NCBI GenBank assembly: GCA_000827495.1 | Contig: KN817554.1 | Location: 1-64,000 of the forward strand | From: Hypholoma sublateritium FD-334 SS-4 | Taxonomy: Eukaryota; Basidiomycota; Agaricomycetes; Agaricales; Strophariaceae | Reading direction: 5' to 3' | DNA length: 64,000 nt | Part shown: in pieces, positions 36,992 to 48,105 of the stretch | How positions within the stretch are numbered: the stretch's first letter is position 1 | Layout: the number at the start of each line of letters is the position of its first letter | The notes under the pieces: generated by a model | Seen by the model: only the letters and a program-made list of their open reading frames with translations | What the model was told of the DNA's origin: nothing | The model's database searches: none | Translations under genes and position numbers: made by a program

Positions 36992-37682
36992 AGCTGAAGG
37001 GTAAGAAAGGAATAGGCCTCGAATGGGTAGGAGGAAAATGCGGGGCTTGTTTAGGATCGGAATTCCGTGTAAAATCCGTGTGTTCCACGGGGATCGCCCA
37101 ACCGCGCGGCAAGCCGCCATTGGGATAATTGCGCGACGCCATTGGGAGTGACTCAGCCGGCGATAGTCCTATATACTTAGAGTTCACCGAGGGTGCATTT
37201 TTTTGAGTCGCATGGCGAGGTGAGATGAAGGTAGAATCAAATCATAAGTGGCCGAGTAATAACTCCAACCGAGGTCCTTTGGTGATGAAGCCAAGATCTT
37301 GCACCCCACACAAACTTACAGGAATCCATTAGAGTCGACGTGACTCTTCCTGGTTAATAACTGTACTACTTATACAGGTACAAGTACGGTTAGATGCGGT
37401 AGTAAAAATGCTGAGTGAGCGACTTGGTTCCGCCGGTCCCATATTAGTTTGGTGTCGAGATCTGGTCGAGATTCCTCATAATAATTTCATTATCGCAGAT
37501 ATCTTTGAGCTTGTCATTCCACTGCAGAGAGAAAACAATCACTAACACCAGCATCAACTTTGAAGAAAGATTCCGATGGATTAGAGACAAAGTGCACATA
37601 AAGCGAAAACAAATGATCAAGTAGAATACAACATTAAACAGCTCCGTGCCGTGCACCCTGCACTGCAAACTGACAGGCGTCC
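36992..37682. other. 0.7 kb intergenic
   Basis: Contains the MFS promoter at the left and the 3' region of VPS35 at the right. A frame at 37444-37590 resembles a coding exon (WNDKLKDICDNEIIMRNLDQ) and is preceded by a good acceptor, but its phase does not fit the VPS35 frame, so VPS35 is closed at 37683. Confidence 0.5.
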
Positions 37683-40600
37683 TTACCGAGAAATGCCCAT
37701 CTTCAGAAGCGCGCCTACAATGTCCACCTCGTCCCATCGCGAATCCACAGTGCCTGCCCCTTCAGATGTAGCATACTTCCGCCTTTGGATATATACGAGG
37801 GTATTTCTGAAGTGCTTCGCGATCATTTCAGGCGTCTGGACGCCCTCAATTAAGCCTGGTGGTGCTCGTTGTGATGGATGCACGTCGGGTGACGAGATAT
37901 TATCGATGCTTGATGTGATCAACTCAACCAGCGAATTGACGAACTTGGGCGCCACCTGAAATCTTGTTAATTCTTTTGAAAAGAATAAATGAAGAACTAG
38001 ACTGCTTTACAGCTTGGGCTCCGCGGTCGAGGTAATAGAGGTATTGGTCGAGGGTGTCGCAGTAGAGTTGCACAGTGACGATTTCTTCAATTGCAGAGTT
38101 TGCGATTCGTAGCGACTTCTGCAGGCACTCCAAAACACGTTTACTATCTTGATGAGGATACTGTCAAAAAACAAGTCAGCTTGACCAGTTGCACCAAGTA
38201 ACTTTGCGCCTCACAGCTTTGATAACCGTTTCTGCATCTTTCTCCGTGGGAGGTTTCTCAACAACGGCGGGCTTCTCTGTAGGTTCCGTTTCACCCTCGG
38301 GAAGCGGGGCAGCCTCTTGCCACCATAGATGGCTAGCCAGACCAACGGCGGTTGCTTGATGGCTCTTTTTCAGCAACTTCGCGCCGTGCAGAGCAGCCTT
38401 GGTGATCAGCGTGTCGAAGTTGTCGATGTTGAATACCCTGGCTCCCGCCAAAGTACCAATGATAAGAGTGATCGCTTGGAGCTGCGCTCGAGACTCAGAG
38501 ATACTGTCTTCATATACACTGAATGCCTGAACGTAGAAGTCGTATGCAAGGTCCTCGAAGCCGCATTCGTCTGCTATTTGTGCAGCAAGAAGGAACAGCC
38601 GGAGTGCGATGTTGGGCGCCTCAACAGATGTTGCAAGGATGAAGGTCAATTGCCGTACAAATTTGAGAACAGTAGAAATTTTGGTCTCCCATTCAGGCTC
38701 CTACAGCGACTTGAATAACACAACCCAGGCATTGGGATTAGAATACATACTTCATGTTCGCGATTCTTGTACCGCCTGCATAGCTTTATAGACGATGTAA
38801 TCAAAGCAGGGAATGTGAACCGCATTCTCTCTCCGCCGAGGTCGAAATGCCTGCGGGCAATTTGGAGAAGCTAGCCAGGATATGAGCATACTATCGTCGA
38901 CGGTGAGAACACATACGAGACTGACCTCGAATTGTGTGTCAAGGTTTTCTGATCGGAACAGATGAACCATTCGCGACACCCATCCCTGCTCCTCCGCCAT
39001 TTCTTCACGTTCCATGAAATAGGGGCCTTGTCTTCGTGTTTCCCGCATGTTTGTCTGTTGACCATTCGGCAGGGGTGGCGCGCCAGAATCCGTCTGGTCT
39101 TTGATAAGTACATGGCATAGTTCAAGAACTCCATCGACGTCCTCGGGCGCTTCAATGATTGTTTCGTTCTTAAGGACAGACGACACAATCGAATGGGCAA
39201 TTGAACGGCGGGTAGTGAAGAGTTGTTTTGTGAGTAAGGGGACGTAGTTAGGAATCGCGAGCAGTGTGAGTACGGATTGGTAGGAATTGATCGGTGCGAC
39301 AAGGAGTGAGGCGAGATTCGATGTGGTTTGTTGAGCGTGTAGATCAGGACTGCGACAAATATCAGTTTCTGCGCAGTTTTTAAGGACACCGTTCGCACCT
39401 TTCAGAGTATTCCTTGATTTTCTCCGCTGCGAAGCTAAGAACCTGGTCTACATATTCTAGCCGGTCGGGATAACAGCTCAATGATAGGTTTGTCAGTGAT
39501 ACAAACAGTGCTGTGATATCCTGAATGGAGAGATCCGGGCGGGCCTGGCAAACGACTGTTAGTTGATATAAATGTGCTAACCAGATGGTGACCTACTTTA
39601 ATAAGTTCGACAACTTGCTTCCAGAAAACCTCGAAGAGCTGTACATCTTCTGGCACACCTCTAAACTTGCGCACATGAGTTTCTTCCTTCTCCTTACCCT
39701 TCCCTGTCGTGTCGTCGGACACTTCACTTGGCAATGATTCGGTCACCGAGGTTGCATCTGATTCGCTATGGGCTGTGGCGGTCGTTGGCGTAGATGGCAC
39801 ATCCCAAATAGTTGATTCTGACGAGGCTGCTATCGGCGAAGATGCACGATATATGCCTTGCTCGCGTGCTTTTGCCTTCTGCGTCTTCACCTTCTCAGCT
39901 AGGCGGCGAGCAGCAGCTTCCTCTTGGCGCTTTGTTTCTTCGGGGTCTTCGTTTTCCGCCTCGCGTGCTGCATAGGACGCGAGACGATCTATTAGAGCAA
40001 TAACAATTTGTTTGATGTTGACTTTGGGGTGTAGTTGAGCTGTAGCAGACAGGAATGGCCCAAGGGTATGTAAATGAAATTCGTCTGTGAAGACCTACAC
40101 TCTTAAGTCAGTTTGTGACGGGACGGTTCTCCACGTATACACACCTGAATAACAACTTCCATGAGATATTCCTGTGCTATCACGTCTTTGCAGTTTACCA
40201 CTTGCTCGAGAATGCTAGGCAAGATAGTTTTCTGGTACATCTCCAGATCCACTCCGTCCAATTGACTCAGGCGAACGAGGTTGGTACCCACAAGGATGCG
40301 CAGCTCGCGACGTTCCATCTCACGTTTTTCACGGTCCCTGGAATGTCCTTGGTGTTGCAGCCGCACCCAAAGTTTGTTCATCTCAATGAAGTTCGTCAAA
40401 ACAAATGTAATAGAATCCTGGAGGTTTCCGGCAGGACTAAAATAGAATATTAAGCCGCGAGAGGAGACACAACATATGAATGCACTCGTACCCTGGTTCT
40501 AGCCCGACAGGAAGGTGATCTCTCGTCTGCCCGCTCAGGTAGTGCCGGAGAAACAATCCGCGAATAGGATGGAGCACGCCACGCGACATTTCCATCATAT

Positions 40601-41091
40601 CCTTCATGATTTCCTTGACTGGCGCGTCTGGAATGGACATGTATACGGAGCCAACAGTTATCATGAGGTACAGTCGGGGTATGATGTTTCCGGCGTATTG
40701 GACGAGTTCATAGAGGTCTGCAAGATGGTGCCGTGATTGTGTATGGGCCTCGTATAGGTAGTTGGATAAATATCGCAGGGCATCGAACACAGCCATATCT
40801 ATAGCATTCGTTGAGATATCACGGCTGGCGCCCGCAGCAGCGACGTACATAGTTCATAATATTGTTTAGGGGAGAGAGACGACGTCCGTAATTCAGCAAG
40901 CATCAAGCTAGCGCTCTTGAGAGCGTCCATAAGCTGGTCTAATTCCTGAAATGAAATATAAGCAGAGATGTTTGAACTAGAATTCTGAAATATAGACATA
41001 CAAGGTGACGCTTCATCTGCTGAACCTGTATTTTGACGGTGCTGATGGCCTCGCTCAGAAGCTTGCCTTCCTCCACGACAGGCTGAGCCAT
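37683..41091 (-). CDS. VPS35: VPS35 retromer subunit
   Basis: VPS35 is the alpha-solenoid scaffold of the retromer, which recycles cargo from endosomes to the Golgi. The start [16 protein letters not shown] (41091) precedes helical repeats, with the VPS26-binding PRLYLM motif at [16 protein letters not shown] near 40670. Further markers are [39 protein letters not shown] and, late, [22 protein letters not shown] with the VPS29-binding C-terminal solenoid. A charged Ser/Thr-rich insert (about 39700-39900) interrupts the middle, as in other fungal VPS35. It ends [10 protein letters not shown] with TAA at 37683. About ten exons are present. Confidence 0.92.
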
Positions 41092-42318
41092 GGTTGTAGT
41101 TGTTGTCGCCAGTGCAAGAGACCCCTAGGCAGCAGACAAGGTGGGATTAGAGTTGAGGATATTCGGGCGGGGCGCCAACGCGGCGCACGAATCCTGTTTG
41201 CTCACGCTTTGGTTCGTCATCATTATCATTTGTCAGCAACCTCCCGGAGTCCTCACTCGAAACTTGCTCGAAACTTGAACGCAACTTGAACGTAAACTGC
41301 GACCAAACTGCGACGACTTGGCCTGCGCTGCGCCCGCCGCAACCGTTTGAGCGAGACCAGCAGAAACCGCAGTCCTCTCTACGGTGAAGGAGTTCAATAA
41401 TCGGAGCACTTTTCAGAACGAATCCTCAAAGCGAAACGATGAGTTGCCACTTCGCGGCTTTGACTGTGCCAGCAAGTACTTGGGCAGGCTCCAGCATAGT
41501 GTCATGGTGTGTTTTTACGCATCTGGATATCCACTCCTTTCTGAGTCTTGAATTAATACAGTAGTAAATGCTTCAAGTGAATTGAACACTGACGGTCATG
41601 CACTGCCAGGATGGCCCCAGGCCAACGCAGGGATTCTTATAATAAGTCAGGCGCTGATAAGTACTGCCTCAACCCACGAACTTCCCGGCTTCCAACGATA
41701 TTAAGATCCCTCCTGTTGTCTTCTATCGTAACAGGCTGCCTGGATTATCTTCCAAACATTCTATGCCTTGGATGCCAAGATTGGCTGCTTTGAATTTCGG
41801 GTCAGATGCTGCTCCCAAAAACAATCAGGTTGGTGGTCTCATTTCCAGAGTCATCCCAATCTTTTCCGACTGTTATTTTTAACGGGATATCCAGATCCCC
41901 CCTCAGTGCAATTCTTGCCCTGGGAGCAAGCCCTGACTCGTCTCGGCCAGAACGTTTTCACGACCTTCCGAATCCACTTGAGTTAAATCATCGTTTCTGC
42001 GCATCTTACCCGGCAGCGTGCCTCACCCCGATAACGGAGTATATGGCGGTAGAATATGGAGCAAAAGAGGAACAAACGGTGTGCGTTCGTCTCCTTATTT
42101 CGGCGTTCAAAAATACGTGTCCAACTTCAACTCCATTACTTATTGTCATGGGTGACATTTGCCAACACTTCAATATGGGTGTCTATAATTGCTCATTACT
42201 GTCCCTACTTAGCTGATGCAGTAATTTGGATGTGCTATAAGTTCCGGTGACAGAACTATCCAGCCAGGTACTCTGCTACTTCGAACCTCGTCTCCTGTCA
42301 ACTCACTAACCAGCGAAT
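41092..42318. other. 1.2 kb intergenic upstream of pheromone gene 1
   Basis: The VPS35 promoter lies at the left edge. No protein-like frame is seen. A GCTATAAG string about 42233 could be a TATA element for the pheromone gene roughly 85 bp downstream (inference). Confidence 0.45.
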
Positions 42319-42426
42319 ATGGACTCTTTCTCTGACATCCTCGCCGTAATAACCATCTCTTCACCCATCCCTAGTGACGAGGAAAAGTCTGGCAGTAGCG
42401 GTAATATGTACTGCATCGTCGCTTGA
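42319..42426 (+). CDS. CaaX pheromone precursor 1, 35 aa
   Basis: This 36-codon intron-free frame encodes MDSFSDILAVITISS... and ends NMYCIVA, a CaaX box (Cys-Ile-Val-Ala). This is the architecture of basidiomycete lipopeptide mating-pheromone precursors: a short leader, a charged Glu-Lys cleavage region, a core peptide, and a farnesylated, carboxymethylated cysteine. The core (EKSGSSGNMYC) is nearly identical to that of the second precursor at 43951, while the leaders differ. The mature pheromone would be secreted by an ABC exporter and sensed by a STE3-type receptor, which is not visible in this window. It is short, but the matched core and CaaX box in two copies make a chance frame unlikely. 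Confidence 0.85.
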   Translation: MDSFSDILAVITISSPIPSDEEKSGSSGNMYCIVA

Positions 42427-43950
42427 GGTTTGCTCGAACAAAACGTCTCGCTCAAACTCCACGATACTCCTGCTACTATGTTCGTGGCCAAATCTTTATT
42501 CCCTATCTCTGAGGCTAATAACGTCCCGGAATCCGAACGAACAGAATTTGGGCACTATTTGCTATCCTTCTCAAACTACATGCAAACCTGTGCTATCCAC
42601 ACACCAGTTATCGACGCAGCACACTTATTTATCTCTTTCGTCCGATCTCTATCATTATTTTGCACTTGTCTTGTCTTGCCAACCACCGTTGTACTCTGAC
42701 ATTGAATTTAAGACTGCAAAATTGTCCATGTGTAGTGATTTTCGTTCTTGATTATCACTATATCAACATGTATCCGTTATATGGTTTTCGTACTTTCACA
42801 AAAATGTAATTTGTCTGGTAATATCACTGCGTAAAATCTGTGACGTTGAATTCAGGCGAAACGATTCATGCAAATTATTATCGGTGCCATGATTCCGCGG
42901 CTGTTTGCCTTTGAAGACGAGCTACCAGTAGACAAATGCTCCCTGGGAACCTTTTAGCTCGTGAAAGCCGGAGCATCTATTTTTCACTCCTAATCGCGAG
43001 AAGGCAGAAGTGTCGTTGAATTACCGGAAGCGATATAGGGCGTCATACTTAATCCTTTTGTTCCCGACGTTCGAAAAAGTAGCTGAGCTATTTCAAAGAC
43101 AATAAAGTGTATACATATTTACAGAGATAAGATTGAGCTGCAGCTATCTTCAGATTACGGTCCGAGGGATAACTTGAAAAGGGCTTTCGGGCGACGTGCA
43201 ATAATCATCTTAGATGAAAGGTAGCGATTTCATCATGCGCGGGAAGATGTTCCGCTCAAGGCCCTCCTATATCAAGAAAACAACAGTCGACCGAGCCCTA
43301 CGAGACGAAATTACCTGGAGAACCTCAGATATTATTACTGACCCAGTATCAAATCAGCGAGGGATGTGGCTTCTTCATACACTTTGTTCAAGTATAGGAA
43401 TCATCGGGGCTGGTAAAAATCCAAGAGATAGCCCCAGGAAATTATCAGCGAAGCAATACATTAGACCGAATTTAGGCGGGCCAACACGTTGACAATAAAG
43501 CAGTACTAGGTCCGACATCTGCCAGTAGCAGTTAACGTGCGTGAGTCCGACGCATGCCCTGTTTTTTTTTTATCTCTATTGTCAAATGAAAGGCTTGGGT
43601 AGCGTTCGTATATTGGCCTTATTGTCTATTACAATTGACGCTACAAAAGGCCACGGATCAGTCCATGTGCCTCGACCAAGCCTCGATAGCTGCGAGAGCC
43701 ATAAGAAGGGCAAAATTACCATATTTGGAGAAGACAATAAGGATGCCATCACATTCGCGTATTTTTAGCCGCGAAAGGTCCTCGAATGACCCGGACGTCG
43801 TAAATCTGGGTTTTACCTAGGGCGTATAAAGGTGCTAGGGCTTTTATCGGCCAGACACAAGCATTCCATCAGCTTTCCGCCTATTTCAAGCCACTTCACA
43901 GTCGCTTATACGCATACCCAACACATCCTTCCTCCGCGAAACTGAGATAT
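42427..43950. other. 1.5 kb between the pheromone genes
   Basis: No receptor-like (seven-helix) frame and no further CaaX mini-ORF was found by eye on either strand. A GTATAAAG string about 43825 could be the TATA element of pheromone gene 2 (inference). Confidence 0.45.
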
Positions 43951-44076
43951 ATGGACGCCTTCACCACCTTCGCCTACCTCTTCCCGAGCTCTGCTCCACA
44001 AACCGAGGAAATCTCCTTCCCCGCTGACCAGGAAAAGTCCGGGAGTTCGGGAAACACATACTGCGTTATCGCATGA
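43951..44076 (+). CDS. CaaX pheromone precursor 2, 41 aa
   Basis: This 42-codon frame encodes MDAFTTFAYLFPSS... and ends NTYCVIA, a CaaX box (Cys-Val-Ile-Ala). The MD(S/A)F start, the EKSGSSGN core and the YC-aliphatic-aliphatic-Ala end are shared with precursor 1, 1.5 kb upstream on the same strand, so the pair probably arose by duplication. The Met/Thr difference next to Tyr-Cys and the different leader lengths (22 versus 28 residues before the EK pair) may give distinct or redundant receptor specificity. Both genes lie between VPS35 and HIS2. Confidence 0.86.
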   Translation: MDAFTTFAYLFPSSAPQTEEISFPADQEKSGSSGNTYCVIA

Positions 44077-44437
44077 TTCGCCTCAGTCGTACTAGCATTA
44101 TTTCGCGTTGTAAGTCATTTGACGCTGCTGCCCATGTGTTCAAGTACCAACGGACAAATTGCTTTCTTCAGAGCCTGCACATGTGCATTCGTTTCTGCAC
44201 ACCACATTTTGGGGATATCCGGGGAGAGGACACATCATTTTGTACACCACACACACACGCATAGCATTGAGCGCACGCCGTTTGCCGCGCCATTTATTCA
44301 TCATTCGACTTCGACATTCGCATTACTTTCATGGGCTTGGGGAAGCATGGATTATTAGTAGAAACCTATCATCCCACATATTAGTAGCAATTTGAATATT
44401 CATTTGCTTTTACATCGAAACGTCGGGCGCGACCAAG
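44077..44437. other. 361-bp intergenic, pheromone 3' region
   Basis: Convergent with HIS2. Contains a short CACACACACAC run near 44250. No gene is seen. Confidence 0.5.
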
Positions 44438-45481
44438 CTATTGTGCTGATTTTGCGTTCCAAAATGCATGGCCTAAGCAGTCTCCGTCCAGCTTTACGGC
44501 TTCGACGAGACGCCCAGCAGTATTTGGTGTGGACGAGGCCTGCAGGAACCAGATCTCGGAAATCCCGACACACTTTAGGTATGCAGGAAGCCGGTGGTAG
44601 TTCAATCCCACCGCGTGCGGGCCGTGGCTGTCGTCTGACAGTGCGAACCGCCCCCCTTGCCTAAGGACAATCTATCGAGCCCAGTCAGAACGGTTCAGGT
44701 CCATGAATACGGCATAAATTATGCTCACCTCCACTACGTCTTCCGCTGGATACGCAGTGTCCCACTTCTTCCTGAATGCCGCTGCATTGAGTTCGAATAG
44801 CGCGCCATACTGTATCGCGAAGGTAATATTCCGCTTGACCTTTTCATACACCGCTGGGTAGTCCGAAAACCGCAGTGCCGGGTAATATAGACGACACAGA
44901 TCGAAGTGACCGATGATCTCGGGCTTGAACTGTTGCATGAGTGCGTACTGCGCGTCGAAATAGGCGCACAGAAGTCGTTCTTGGCGGTCTTCGTCCTTCA
45001 CTTCCAAGAAGCTGGCCACCGCGCGTTGATAGGTGGACAGGTCGAAGTCAATCGGGATCCCGTTGACGTGGTGGATGGACCCCACGATGTATTCAATGCG
45101 TCCCCCGAGCCTCTGCAGCGTCGTTCCCAGATGCGCAAGGTCGACCTCCGTGATATACTCCGTTTCCAGTCCTACAAGGAGCACTATCTGCTCAAAATAG
45201 AGCGTTTTGAGGCGGTGCGCCTCGTCCAGGAAGCGGTCGAACTGATCCGAGAGCGAGGCGGGCGACAGGCCACTCTGCACAACGTTTGAGAAACAGCGCA
45301 GGCGGCGTTATGGATGAATCACTTCTTCTGGGTAGAGATCGACATCGCGGTAGCGCGGGACGTGTTCGGTCAGGCCGTACATGTCGAATCCCTGTTTGAT
45401 AGCCTCGAGCACGACATCTTCGAGGCTGCCCACCGCGTGCTTGCAGAATTGACCGGAGTGCGAATGATGACTGTGGGGCAT
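44438..45481 (-). CDS. HIS2: histidinol phosphatase, PHP superfamily, 312 aa
   Basis: Removes phosphate from L-histidinol phosphate, the penultimate step of histidine biosynthesis, in the cytosol. Exons 45481-45323, 45274-44729 and 44671-44438 sum to exactly 313 codons. The start MPHSHHSHSGQFCKHA carries the metal-binding HxH of the PHP fold. Next come YGLTEHVPR, a central LVGLETEYI and GSIHHVNGIPIDFD, and near the C-terminus LSDDSHGPHAVGLNY. The last exon overlaps a plus-strand frame of no coding character. It is divergent from GET2 over a 274-bp gap. Confidence 0.93.
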
Positions 45482-45755
45482 AGTTGAAGAGTAAACCTTG
45501 TACGGAGTATATGTGTCAGTTTTTTCCTCTATATATGGTACACAGCCAATAAATGACGGCAGATAGGTCTTTGCAAAGAGGTGAGGTTGAGGTTGGGAAG
45601 GAAAGTGGGCTCGGCAGCGAGTCGCCGAATTAGCAGGCACCCGCTTTAGGCCTTTAATTGGTTTGTTTTGACTAGCCAAACACCCAGTATGAAATCACTG
45701 CTTTGCCACGTCTCTTAAACCTGGAGAAGTACTCTCTGTAACGCCCTCTCCCATC
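45482..45755. promoter_or_regulatory. 274-bp divergent promoter, HIS2/GET2
   Basis: Lies between two divergent start codons and so should carry both promoters. I found no clear Gcn4-type TGACTC site. A TATATA string sits near 45532. Confidence 0.5.
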
Positions 45756-46973
45756 ATGTCTGCAGCAGCGCGTGCAGAGGCACGCAAACAGGCGATACGC
45801 AACCGCGGTGCGGACAGACTCGCAAAATTGACGACGTCGGCGCGCGGCGAAGACGCCCCGGCGTATCTTCATGACGGTGAGCGCTCAAATATCCAGATAT
45901 CATCGCGCAAGGCCCTTATTATCTTTCAGACCCACCGCTAGCGAATCTCCCGTTGACCGGGACGCGCAACTTTTTGGGCGAAGACAGCAGCGACATGCCC
46001 TCGCTGCAGAGCCGCACGACCCACTCGCCGTCGCCGGGCCCGCAGCCTGCACGCGGCGCCACGAATCAGCCGCCGCGCGGCAACGTGTTTGAGAATTTCG
46101 CGCAGAACGCGCCGGATCCGTCCGTCTGGAGCCCGGAGCAGCAGCAGGACTTTATCCAGGCGCTGATGAACGCTTCGAGCGGACGAGGGGCCCTGCCGCA
46201 GCTGCCCAGCGGTGGCAACCCCGCTGTGCCACCGGACCCTGCCATGACGCCTATGGACAACCCGTTCGCTGCGCTGCTGGGGTCTCAACTAGGCGGCGGC
46301 GCGGGGGGAAGTGCGTTCCCGCCTTTCGGACCAGGTATGGGGCTGGGAGGGGCGATGCCTGGGATGATGATGGAGCCGCCAAAAGCGAGGACCAGGCTGC
46401 AGAAAGTGCTACCGCTTCTACACCTCATTGCGATGTGGTGTCTGCTCGCCTACTTCGTTCTATGGGTTGAGCCAAACGTGCACCAAGGAATTACTGGTGA
46501 CGACGTGGCGTGGAATGCGAAAGGCCTCTGGAGGCGGTGGGCGGATTTAGGCCAGCGGAGTCCTTTGCTGGCAACTGCAATGACGACATTCAAAGTTAAT
46601 GTAGTGGTGCGCACTTTCCCGAATGGTGTATGCGGACAAATTAGTTGACGAATTCCTGTCTAGCCGTTCTTCTGGGCCTTTACCACTCTTCAGATCGCGT
46701 TACATTCCCTACGGATATTCTCTGGTTTCGTACGTCATATTTTAATACCACTTCTCCCTTCAATCCTCACATTTTTTCTAGGACTCTGTCCAACCACCCA
46801 CTTTGCTAGCACTTGCCCTGCCAAGTCTACCACCGCCCTTGCCCTCCCTCGTCATCAACGGCCTCAAGTACATGCAGATGGGTACCCTATTTTTAGATGA
46901 CCTGGCGGGTCTTGTAGTTGGTGTTGGTTTTATCATCTACTTCTCGGGATGGATTGCTCAAGCACAGTCATGA
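45756..46973 (+). CDS. GET2: GET complex subunit GET2
   Basis: GET2 is the ER-membrane receptor subunit that, with GET1, captures the GET3 ATPase and inserts tail-anchored proteins. The N-terminus MSAAARAEARKQAIRNRGADR is the basic amphipathic GET3-binding helix. A long disordered Pro/Gly/Gln-rich linker follows. Three hydrophobic segments come next: LPLLHLIAMWCLLAYFVLW, FFWAFTTLQIALHSLRIF and LAGLVVGVGFIIYFSGWI. Four exons are seen, with introns at about 45876-45930, 46608-46665 and 46730-46783. The gene ends at TGA 46973, convergent with the mitoribosomal gene 123 bp away. Confidence 0.88.
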
Positions 46974-47095
46974 CATATGTACGCATGCCACACTTCTACA
47001 GTAGCCTTATTACGCCCCGGTTCTGCATTAATTTATATATTTACGATGAATGAATAATGTTGGAATGACCTTATACACTCCCATGTAGTAATTGT

Positions 47096-47881
47096 CTATG
47101 CCTCAACCTTCTGCTTTTCTGTCGCTGACGTTGTAGAGGCAGCTCTGCGTTGAATGGGCTTCTTTGCTGCGAGCTCAGCTGCCTTCGCGGGATTAGCTTT
47201 CAGGAACTCTTGTAATGTCGGAAGGTTCTTTTCCTCAGTGATTCCCTTTTCCTTGAGCTTTTCTGTGTAAGCCTGGCGTTGCAATTCGTGTTTATCTGCA
47301 CCCGGGACCACAGGAATTCCTGCGTTCCGACTCGCGAAAGCGTATTTTCTCCACACATCACCACCCGTCATCTCCATCAGTTCCTCCGTTATCGATGAGG
47401 AGTACTTGTTGTTCATGTCGACCTTGTGCACCGTGCCGTCCTCTGAGCAGTGGAATGAGCGCGCGGGGTGGACGGTGCGGCACGTTAGTGGGCGCAGGGC
47501 AAGGAAGATAGACGGGCACGCACCGAGCTCAACTTCCATCTCCGGCCTCCACTTCTCGGCGGGCGTCTTGCGCACCTTCTGCACCTCGACGGCGAGCTTG
47601 GGATTCACCCAGCGGATGCGAGGCAGCTCCTCCTTCACGAATTGCCTGCATACACGGACACGAGGCGTAAGAATGCGTGCGGGTCGCGCAGCCGCAGGCG
47701 CATATATGTATGTGCGCGCGCGAACTCACCGGGCACCTATGTGGTTCATGGTTTGCCCCGAGAAGGAGATGCGCAGGGCCTTGACGCCGGGGAGTTGCAG
47801 CTTCGGGGCGGCGTTCAGCCAAGAGACGAGCTTGTTGAGGCGGATGATTCCGCCAGGGAGAGTCTCCGAGCGCGCAGGCAT
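47096..47881 (-). CDS. mitochondrial ribosomal protein, L51/S25/CI-B8 domain
   Basis: The start MPARSETLPGGIIRLNKLVS (47881) leads into LQLPGVKALRISFSGQTMNHIGARQF and ELPRIRWVNPKLAVEVQK. This is the thioredoxin-like L51/S25/CI-B8 fold of small mitoribosomal and complex I proteins. A basic Lys/Ala-rich C-terminal extension ends EKQKVEA. Exons are 47881-47730, one starting at 47645, and a final one after CTCAG|AGGACGG ending at 47096. Yeast Mrp49 (mL61) or an mS25-type protein are the likely equivalents; I cannot choose between them. Confidence 0.75.
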
Positions 47882-48105
47882 GGGAGGGAGTGAGGCTGGG
47901 GAGGAGGAGTAAGTTGGCAGACACGCAGGCACGCGCGCTGCCGCCGCCGTGGGCGGTTTCGGCGCGTGAAATTTCTGGTATTTGTTTGTGTTATCCCGCG
48001 TCGAGGCGCGCCTATCTTCAAACTTGCTTCACACCAGCCGCATATGTTCTATGGCACGCCGGCCGACATGGCCATGTGTCAGACACGCGTTCGCCGTTCC
48101 CTACC
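47882..48105. promoter_or_regulatory. 224-bp divergent intergenic region
   Basis: Lies between the mitoribosomal gene (minus) and the NLR gene (plus) and so should carry both promoters. No distinctive motif is seen. Confidence 0.45.

Noticed and set aside
44590..44625. GGTAGTTCAATCCCACC, similar to a tRNA T-arm
   Set aside because: It lies inside the last HIS2 exon in a conserved coding region, and no D-arm or anticodon arm lies upstream.
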